From Bacteroidales bacterium (GTDB taxonomy: Bacteria; Bacteroidota; Bacteroidia; Bacteroidales; F082), in NCBI GenBank assembly GCA_016281295.1, contig JAEEII010000140.1, positions 1 through 6,613 on the forward strand: a DNA stretch of 6,613 nucleotides, in the 5' to 3' direction. Shown piece by piece: positions 1-5,007 of this stretch (the first letter of the stretch is position 1; every line of letters begins with the position of its first letter). A program made the position numbers and the translations under genes. The notes beneath the pieces were generated by a model that saw nothing but the letters and a program-made list of their open reading frames with translations, was not told the origin of the DNA and did no database searches.

Positions 1-15
1 AAAAAATCTATTATT

Positions 16-1377
16 ATGTATCAAAGAATCACTATTTTAATCATTGTATTAAGCTTTATTGCAAAGCTGACCAATGCCCAAATAGAGGGCTATTGGAAAG
101 GTGAAGTCAACTTTGGTGGTCAAAAGTTGGAAATGGCTTTCGACATCACGAATACTGAAAATGGCTTTTCTGCCACTTTGGATGTCCCTGCCCAAGGGGC
201 GTACGGCGTTCCAGTGGATGAGACCGTGTTTCATGACAACCAATTAACCTTGACGATGTCTGCGTTGAATGCCTCTTATTTGGGAATGCTGAAAGAAAGC
301 GGCATTGAAGGCACCCTCACGCAACATGGCATGTCTTTCCCTTTGAATTTGCAAAAAGGGACGAAAGAAGCTAAGAAGACTCGTCCACAAGATCCACAGC
401 CGCCATTTCCCTATCGGATTGAGGAGGTGCGTTTTGTCAATGATAAAGAAGGCAACACCTTGGTGGGTACGCTGACCGTCCCCGAAGGCGAAGGACCTTT
501 CCCCGCCATGGTACTTGTCTCGGGCAGCGGACAGCAGAACCGCGACGAGGAGCTGATGAATCACCGTCCCTTCTGGGTCATCGCGGATTATTGCGCTCGT
601 CATGGCATCGCGGTGTTACGCTACGATGACCGTGGCATAGGCGGATCGACTGGTGAGTTGGAGAACGCCACCTCCCTCGATTTCTCTTACGACGCGGAGG
701 CTGCTTTCGACTTCCTTCGGAAACAAAATCACATTGATGCTTCGTGTGTGGGTATCTTGGGACACAGCGAAGGGGGCATTATCAACTTCATGGTAGCGGC
801 GCGCCGTCCCGAAGTGTCGTTCCTGGTCTCTTTGGCCGGCACCTCGGTGAACGGCATCGAGGTGCTTAAAGCTCAACAAGCCGCCATACTGAGAGCTTCA
901 GGGATGACCGAAGAGCTTGTCCGATTTTCCACGAACTCCAATGCGCAGTTGTTCGACATCGTCGCCGCCTCTGCCAGCCGTGAGGAAGCCGACAGCCTGA
1001 TGCGACTGAAGTTGCAGAGTTGGGGTTACAACGAGGAGCTGACCGAACAGACCTTGAGCCAAATCACGATGCCTTGGATGTATTATTTCCTGAAGTATGA
1101 TCCTACAGAGGCTATCGTGAAGACGAATTGTCCCGCCTTGTTGCTGAACGGCACGAAGGACCTCCAGGTACTGGCCTCACAAAACTTGCCGGGTTATGAG
1201 AAAATCATCGCTGAACACGGCAAGACGAACCTCATCCTTCATGAGCTGCCCGAATTGAACCATCTCTTCCAGCATTGTCAGACAGGAGCACCTGATGAAT
1301 ATATGAATATCGATGAGACAATTTCTCCAGAAGTGTTGGATATGATAATAGAATTTGTGAAAGAGTTGAGGAAATAA
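16..1377 (+). CDS. Exported alpha/beta-hydrolase (serine hydrolase/esterase-like) with N-terminal beta domain
   Basis: This 453-residue protein is predicted to hydrolyse an ester or peptide bond in the periplasm; the substrate cannot be told. A signal peptide is seen (hydrophobic residues 5-16, likely cut after TNA at 21, leaving Gln22). Residues about 23-125 form a beta-rich N-terminal domain often found ahead of the hydrolase fold in Bacteroidota. The hydrolase core starts near 138, with a SGSGQQNRD oxyanion-type turn (169-177), YDDRGIGGS (203-211), and nucleophile Ser251 in GHSEGG. Asp382 in NGTKD and His416 in LNHLF complete the triad. A helical insertion at about 285-355 is the probable lid. 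The family resembles S33/Hydrolase_4-type enzymes. The ATG at 16 is chosen because the signal peptide begins there; its upstream region is A/T-rich without a Shine-Dalgarno. Its own promoter lies outside the window. A separate promoter follows it, so it is probably not part of the downstream sigma-factor operon. Confidence 0.9.
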   Translation: MYQRITILIIVLSFIAKLTNAQIEGYWKGEVNFGGQKLEMAFDITNTENGFSATLDVPAQGAYGVPVDETVFHDNQLTLTMSALNASYLGMLKESGIEGTLTQHGMSFPLNLQKGTKEAKKTRPQDPQPPFPYRIEEVRFVNDKEGNTLVGTLTVPEGEGPFPAMVLVSGSGQQNRDEELMNHRPFWVIADYCARHGIAVLRYDDRGIGGSTGELENATSLDFSYDAEAAFDFLRKQNHIDASCVGILGHSEGGIINFMVAARRPEVSFLVSLAGTSVNGIEVLKAQQAAILRASGMTEELVRFSTNSNAQLFDIVAASASREEADSLMRLKLQSWGYNEELTEQTLSQITMPWMYYFLKYDPTEAIVKTNCPALLLNGTKDLQVLASQNLPGYEKIIAEHGKTNLILHELPELNHLFQHCQTGAPDEYMNIDETISPEVLDMIIEFVKELRK

Positions 1378-1408
1378 TTCGTTGGTATTCTTTTTTTAAC
1401 TATTTTTG
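1378..1408 (+). promoter_or_regulatory. Bacteroidota-type promoter ahead of the sigma-factor operon
   Basis: TATTTTTG at 1401-1408 matches the Bacteroides -7 consensus TAnnTTTG exactly. Upstream there is only a partial -33 match: TTCG at 1378-1381 (19-base spacing) or GTTG at 1381-1384 (16-base spacing). Transcription would begin around 1412-1416 and leave a very short leader before the ATG at 1427. The element lies in the only sizeable gap between the hydrolase and the sigma-factor gene. A T7 run (1391-1397) precedes it, without a hairpin that would make it a terminator. Confidence 0.5.
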
Positions 1409-1426
1409 CCGTCTGAATTATGTTCC

Positions 1427-2011
1427 ATGGGAAGACGGAAATATCATAAACTAGATCGTTTATCGGATCGTCAGATAGTGGACATGCTCCTCGCAAACGA
1501 TAGTGATGCGGTGGAGTATGTCTTCTTTCACCGATGTGACAAGATGTTTTCCCATATCATCAAGACTATCTTTCAGTCTCAAGGTAAGAAAGAGGAGCTG
1601 ATTACCGAGTTATATCTTTATCTTAGTGAGGACGATTGGCGGCGTTTGCGTCAGTTTGAGTTCCGTTCTGAGCTCAATACTTGGCTCTCTGTGGTCGCCA
1701 TTCGATTTTTTTCGAAAAAAAAACTGTTTTTTCTGACTAATACAGAACAGTTGGACGCTCTAATTAATGAAGACGGGGATGATATACCCGATGAATACGA
1801 CTTTCTCGACGATATTTCGAAGATTGAGTTGTATCGTGTCATCGAGACTTTGCCGAAGCCTCGTGAGCGTTTGGCCCTATTGGGAACGCTGGCAGGGAAA
1901 AAGGCGGAGGTGATAGCTGAAGAGCTTGGATGTACGGTCATCGCGGTGTATAACCTCATCAAGAGAGCTAAAATGGCGGTTAAACAAAAGTTGAAAGGAA
2001 AGGACAGATGA
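1427..2011 (+). CDS. ECF-type sigma-70 family RNA polymerase sigma factor
   Basis: This 194-residue protein is a predicted extracytoplasmic-function sigma factor that directs RNA polymerase to a small regulon. Region 2 spans about residues 25-98, with a YLYLSEDDWRRLRQF stretch and the ELNTWLSVVAIRFF segment at about 82-95. An acidic linker (about 114-129) follows. Region 4 (about 132-190) has the expected LPKPRERLALL lead-in and a helix-turn-helix around 158-188. The frame also opens at a TTG at 1406, but that codon lies inside the -7 promoter element, so the ATG at 1427 is preferred. The stop overlaps the next start as ATGA, which couples translation to the probable anti-sigma partner. An A9 tract at 1715-1723 sits between regions 2 and 4. 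The sequence is divergent, so an exact ECF subgroup cannot be named. Confidence 0.85.
   Translation: MGRRKYHKLDRLSDRQIVDMLLANDSDAVEYVFFHRCDKMFSHIIKTIFQSQGKKEELITELYLYLSEDDWRRLRQFEFRSELNTWLSVVAIRFFSKKKLFFLTNTEQLDALINEDGDDIPDEYDFLDDISKIELYRVIETLPKPRERLALLGTLAGKKAEVIAEELGCTVIAVYNLIKRAKMAVKQKLKGKDR
1706..1732 (+). repeat. Homopolymer/palindrome cluster (T7-CG-A9-CTG-T6) inside the sigma-factor gene
   Basis: Seven T (1706-1712), CG, nine A (1715-1723), CTG and six T (1727-1732) make two overlapping A/T palindromes. In frame they encode FFSKKKLFF (sigma residues 94-102). Adding one A gives a TAA stop at 1738-1740; losing one A gives a TGA stop at 1734-1736. Any slippage would therefore cut the sigma factor between regions 2 and 4. 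Confidence 0.6.
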
Positions 2012-2784
2012 AAAAGAACAACATTGAAATCACAGACGAGCTGTTGGCTTGTTATCTTGAGGGCAAACTGACTGACTTGGAGAAGTCGGCGGTAGAGCTT
2101 TACTTGTCGGAGCACGAGGATGCCATGGATGCTGTGATCCTGGCCAAATATGAAATGGGGTACAAGCGGGCCAAGAGAAGGTTTTATCTCATTGGCACGA
2201 TTGTATTTGTGCTCTTGGCCGTGCTTGCCTTGTTGGTCTGGAGGTGGATAACACCTTTGCAGATGAAGGTCAACGTGGTAGAGGATAAAGCCTATGCGAT
2301 TCCCGCATTGCCTTTTGAAGGCGGTGTGTTGCAATGTGAATACGCTGGCAACGCTCTTCAGACAATCACCGTGGATGCTGAGCGTCCGACGGTGTTCCTG
2401 AACGACATCCCGTATCGCATGAGACGCAAGCCAGTGCATCTGGTCTTTGAAGCGGAAGGCTATCAAACCATCGATACCGTGCTGAAAGTTCAGCCTTCTG
2501 TCGAGCTGCGTGCCAAACGCTCCGACGAACTGGGGGTGGTGTTTGGCAGAGTGGTCGATTTCGAGACCGGACAGCCTGTCGTGGGAGCCGCAGTGAGCTT
2601 GCTTGACGTGTCTGTCAGCACCGACAGCCTTGGAAGGTTCAGGATAGAAATCCCTTACGACAAACAGGATGCCACCCAACGGGTACTCATCAGCAAAGAA
2701 GGCTATCAGTCATGGGATGCTTTATACAGACCCTCTGCGACTGAGCCATGGTTGATTAGCTTGGAGAAGGAGGTGAGACCATGA
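2008..2784 (+). CDS. Membrane-anchored anti-sigma-like protein with periplasmic CarboxypepD_reg-like domain
   Basis: This 258-residue single-pass inner-membrane protein probably binds and restrains the sigma factor encoded immediately upstream. The N-terminal 50 residues are helical (ITDELLACYLEGKLTDLEK), like the cytoplasmic heads of Bacteroidota anti-sigma proteins, but no Cys/His zinc-binding set is seen. A basic KRAKRR stretch (53-58) precedes a transmembrane helix at about 59-80, placing the N-terminus in the cytoplasm and the rest in the periplasm. Residues about 85-165 form a beta-rich module, possibly PEGA-like. Residues about 176-255 match a CarboxypepD_reg-like Ig fold (GRVVDFETGQPVVGAAVSLL, then TDSLGRF and KEGYQSW). 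Basic clusters RMRRK (137-141) and RAKR (168-171) lie in the periplasmic part. Gene overlaps of 4 bases on both sides indicate translational coupling. The anti-sigma role is inferred from position and topology, not from a conserved catalytic or metal site. Confidence 0.75.
   Translation: MKKNNIEITDELLACYLEGKLTDLEKSAVELYLSEHEDAMDAVILAKYEMGYKRAKRRFYLIGTIVFVLLAVLALLVWRWITPLQMKVNVVEDKAYAIPALPFEGGVLQCEYAGNALQTITVDAERPTVFLNDIPYRMRRKPVHLVFEAEGYQTIDTVLKVQPSVELRAKRSDELGVVFGRVVDFETGQPVVGAAVSLLDVSVSTDSLGRFRIEIPYDKQDATQRVLISKEGYQSWDALYRPSATEPWLISLEKEVRP
2767..2776 (+). promoter_or_regulatory. Strong Shine-Dalgarno sequence for the caspase-like gene
   Basis: AAGGAGGTGA lies within the last codons of the anti-sigma-like gene, with 7 bases between GGAGG and the ATG at 2781. 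It is close to a full match to the anti-Shine-Dalgarno and stands out because the other genes here have weaker or A-rich upstream regions. It fixes the start of the caspase-like gene at 2781. Confidence 0.65.
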
Positions 2785-4034
2785 GACTCTTATTGATGAT
2801 ATTGGTGTTGCTTGCCGGTTCGCTTTTCGGGCAGGTGGTGCAATATGGCCGTGTGGTGGAGGCCGATGATCCAGCGCATCGAATTGCTGGCGTATGCATC
2901 ACGATACCCTCGGAACACGACTGCCAGCCCACTATGAGTGACTCAGAAGGCTTGTTCCGATTGTGTTTCCGCAAGCATCATGTAGGTGATGTGATACAAG
3001 GCCTTGAGGTGAGGAAAAAAGGGTATGAGGTGGTGAATGTGCATGTGACACGGCGCTGGACACTGACAGAAAACGACACCTTGAGCATCCTCATGGCTCC
3101 CAAAGGAAAAGTCAAACAGGCACGCAGCCGCTATTATGAGTTAAGCACTCTTTGGTATGATGACTTGTTCTTGATGCCTGATGGTGAGAGCTTGATCGAG
3201 GTGGAGTCACCAGTGTTCAGTTTCCACATCAGTAAATATCATAAAGGCGTGGAGCCTTCTGATGTGGATATGGATCTTCCGCTTGCGAATCAGGTCGATG
3301 ACAATACCTTCGTGGTGGTCATCGCCAACGAAGAATACCACCGCGAGCAGGATGTGCCTTTTGCCATCCATGACGGAGAGATGTTCAAGGAGTATTGCGT
3401 CCAGGTGCTGGGTATCCCTGAGAGCAACATCCATCTGAGGATGGACGCCACGCTTAATGACCTTAGGTTTGAGGTCGATTGGCTGAAAAACATCCTCCAA
3501 GCCTATCCTGGTGAGGCCAGGGCTATCTTCTATTATTCTGGTCATGGCATCCCCGATGAGATGAGTAGGAGTTCCTATCTGCTGCCCGTGGATGGCTATG
3601 CCGAGAACCTCGAGTCGAGCTACAGCCTGGATCAGCTTTATGCCGAGCTGGGCAATGCTGGCGCCGAGTCAGTCCTTTATTTTGTGGATGCCTGTTTTAG
3701 CGGTGCCAACCGTGATGGGGGCATGCTCGTGGAGAGCAGGGGTGTCGCCGTGGACTCCAAGGCAGGCACGCTTCAAGGTAATGCCGTGGCTTTCACCGCG
3801 GCACAAGGTAACGAGACCGCGAACACCTATAAAGAGAAATCACATGGTTTGTTTACCTATTTCCTGCTAAAGAAGCTGAAGGAGAGCCAGGGGACGCTAA
3901 CCGTGGGTGAGCTGGCCGATTATATTAACGAGAATGTCATTCGTGTTTCCTCGTTGGAGTTGCCCAAGGTGCAGCATCCTGGGTTTACAGGCAGCAGGGA
4001 TTTGAATGAATGGAGAAATATAATAATTAAATAA
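2781..4034 (+). CDS. Exported caspase-family (C14, metacaspase-like) protease with N-terminal CarboxypepD_reg-like domain
   Basis: This 417-residue protein is a predicted cysteine protease of the caspase/metacaspase fold acting outside the cytoplasm. A signal peptide is seen (hydrophobic 3-16, likely cut before Gln18). Residues about 19-106 form a CarboxypepD_reg-like domain (GRVVEADD, then SDSEGLFRL and RKKGYEVV). A basic linker follows (108-117), then a bridging segment to about 170. The caspase domain begins at FVVVIANEEY (177-186). Catalytic His255 sits in YYSGHG and catalytic Cys305 in VDACFSG; both are intact. Later conserved elements are AFTAAQGNETA and HGLFTYFLLKKL. Asp303, two residues before Cys305, is the position that favours Arg or Lys at P1 in metacaspases, so basic-residue specificity is inferred. 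It is translationally coupled to the anti-sigma-like gene by an ATGA overlap. No membrane helix or sorting domain is seen after the signal peptide. The substrate is unknown. Confidence 0.9.
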   Translation: MRLLLMILVLLAGSLFGQVVQYGRVVEADDPAHRIAGVCITIPSEHDCQPTMSDSEGLFRLCFRKHHVGDVIQGLEVRKKGYEVVNVHVTRRWTLTENDTLSILMAPKGKVKQARSRYYELSTLWYDDLFLMPDGESLIEVESPVFSFHISKYHKGVEPSDVDMDLPLANQVDDNTFVVVIANEEYHREQDVPFAIHDGEMFKEYCVQVLGIPESNIHLRMDATLNDLRFEVDWLKNILQAYPGEARAIFYYSGHGIPDEMSRSSYLLPVDGYAENLESSYSLDQLYAELGNAGAESVLYFVDACFSGANRDGGMLVESRGVAVDSKAGTLQGNAVAFTAAQGNETANTYKEKSHGLFTYFLLKKLKESQGTLTVGELADYINENVIRVSSLELPKVQHPGFTGSRDLNEWRNIIIK

Positions 4035-4043
4035 GGTGTAGCG

Positions 4044-4862
4044 ATGAGAAAGATTGGTTTGTTGATCGCTTTAGTTTGTTGCTTGATGGCTGCCACGTCG
4101 CAAGCTCAGATGCACACCGAGGTTGTTAGGGCTTATGCTCAAGATAAGTCTATTGTGGTAGAATATGACCTTGCTTTGGATGCCGACGTGGTGAGGCTTT
4201 ATGTCTCCTTGGATGGCGGTGAGACCTATCGGGGTCCTCTTCAGCAGGTGAGTGGTGATGTGAGCCGCGTGACAGCGGGTTGCGGTCACCGCATCGTATG
4301 GGATGTGTTGAAAGAGATGGATGCCGACTCGTTTGACAGTGAGATGGTTCGGTTCAAACTGATACTTAAGTTGAAAGAACGCTGGCCGAAAGAATCATTT
4401 GTCACTTTGAATGCATCGTATGCCTCTTATCCTCAAGGGGCTATGGGTTTCAGTGCGGGGCAGGTGAGACGTTTTGGTTGGTTTGTGAGCATGATGAGTA
4501 ACGGCAGCTTTTCCGGTTTTGGCGAGAAAGCGCATTGTGACAAGAATGGTTTTATAGAGGAAGGTTATCTTCCCCGTTATTCGGGAGCGGTTTCCAAAAT
4601 GCGTTTCTCGGTGATGGGCGGTGGCTTGATGCGTCTTTCGGGACCTTGGATTGCCCGTTTGGGTTTAGGTTATGGCATCCGGTCACTCTGCTGGGAGACC
4701 GAGGACGGTGTCTGGGTTCGCAACGATGGTTACAGCGTCTCTGGCCTGGAAGTCTCCGCGGGACTTCAGTGGCATTGGAAAGGCTTCGTGTTCTCCGCTG
4801 AGGCGGTAACCACCCGCTTCCAAAATGTGGAGGCCAAGATCGGAGTGGGAGTTTGTTTTTAG
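4044..4862 (+). CDS. Exported protein with Ig-like N-terminus and probable small outer-membrane beta-barrel
   Basis: This 272-residue protein of unknown function starts 9 bases after the caspase-like gene, with AAGGTG at 4033-4038 as a possible ribosome binding site. A signal peptide is clear (residues 4-17 hydrophobic, likely cut after SQA at 21). Residues about 24-108 form a beta-sandwich-like module (VRLYVSLDGGETYRG, later GCGHRIVWDVLKEM), a type seen in Bacteroidota surface proteins that carry further C-terminal domains. From about 112 to the end, alternating hydrophobic/polar strands rich in Gly and aromatics are seen (VTLNASYASY, FSVMGGGLMRL, ARLGLGYGIRS, EVSAGLQWHW, FVFSAEAVTT, AKIGVGVCF). 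The last residue is Phe, as expected of the C-terminal strand recognised by the Bam machinery. A 6-8 stranded outer-membrane barrel is therefore inferred. Placement suggests it is the envelope or surface partner of the protease. A soluble beta protein cannot be excluded. Confidence 0.75.
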   Translation: MRKIGLLIALVCCLMAATSQAQMHTEVVRAYAQDKSIVVEYDLALDADVVRLYVSLDGGETYRGPLQQVSGDVSRVTAGCGHRIVWDVLKEMDADSFDSEMVRFKLILKLKERWPKESFVTLNASYASYPQGAMGFSAGQVRRFGWFVSMMSNGSFSGFGEKAHCDKNGFIEEGYLPRYSGAVSKMRFSVMGGGLMRLSGPWIARLGLGYGIRSLCWETEDGVWVRNDGYSVSGLEVSAGLQWHWKGFVFSAEAVTTRFQNVEAKIGVGVCF

Positions 4863-4885
4863 GAATTTAGAATTTAGAATTTAGA
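4863..4885. repeat. Three-copy 7-bp tandem repeat
   Basis: GAATTTA occurs three times in a row at 4863-4883, followed by a partial copy (GA). It begins directly after the TAG stop of the barrel-protein gene and borders the REP-like sequence downstream. Confidence 0.8.
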
Positions 4886-4976
4886 GGGAGCTACCCTGTT
4901 AGGGGTTTAATCTCGGTAGGCCCCCGGGTAGAACGCTCCCCCTCTCCACTGTGGAGAGGGGGCCGGGGGGTGAGGT
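4886..4976. repeat. GC-rich REP-like intergenic element with a perfect hairpin
   Basis: A 12-base inverted repeat, 4938-4949 with 4951-4962, is centred on T4950; a real RNA hairpin would leave a few bases of CACTGTG unpaired in the loop. It is followed by GGCCGGGGGGTGAGGT (4961-4976). This C-rich/G-rich pattern resembles dispersed REP-like intergenic sequences found in many bacterial genomes, including Bacteroidota. Further upstream, CTACC (4891-4895) can pair with GGTAG (4915-4919). The strong GC skew contrasts with the A/T-rich bases on either side. It may affect transcript stability or end transcripts between the barrel and lipoprotein genes, although no T-run follows the hairpin, so an intrinsic terminator is not supported. 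No transposase is present. Assignment as REP-like rests on recalled pattern only. Confidence 0.6.
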
Positions 4977-4977
4977 A

Positions 4978-4992
4978 ATGAAAAAAGCATAA
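4978..4992 (+). other. Start-like mini-ORF (MKKA) duplicating the lipoprotein gene start
   Basis: ATGAAAAAAGCAT (4978-4990) matches ATGAAAAAAACAT (5008-5020) in 12 of 13 bases, exactly 30 bases upstream and in the same frame, but it is closed by TAA after four codons. It may be a remnant of the gene start displaced by the REP-like element, or a chance A-rich sequence. It is not proposed as a real protein. Confidence 0.4.
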
Positions 4993-5007
4993 TAATAAAA
5001 TACTGAA

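Noticed and set aside
1378..1400. Possible intrinsic terminator after the hydrolase gene (T7 run at 1391-1397)
   Set aside because: No GC-rich stem precedes the T-run; only a 4-bp A/T pairing can be drawn.
2008..2160. Zinc-binding anti-sigma (ZAS) domain in the anti-sigma-like protein
   Set aside because: The N-terminal region lacks the His and paired Cys residues of that motif; only Cys15 and a His near 36 are present, so a zinc-free helical domain is more likely.
1651..2679. Long antisense open frame (342 codons) opposite the sigma and anti-sigma genes
   Set aside because: It lies wholly opposite two well-supported genes, has no recognisable domain or signal peptide, and its composition (many His, Arg and Gln) is typical of a complement-strand shadow.
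3592..3870. 92-codon frame inside the caspase-like gene on the same strand
   Set aside because: It overlaps the region holding catalytic Cys305 in another frame and shows no domain; it is a frame shadow.
4938..4976. Hairpin considered as a rho-independent terminator
   Set aside because: The stem is strong, but it is followed by a G-rich stretch and then A's rather than a T-run on the + strand.
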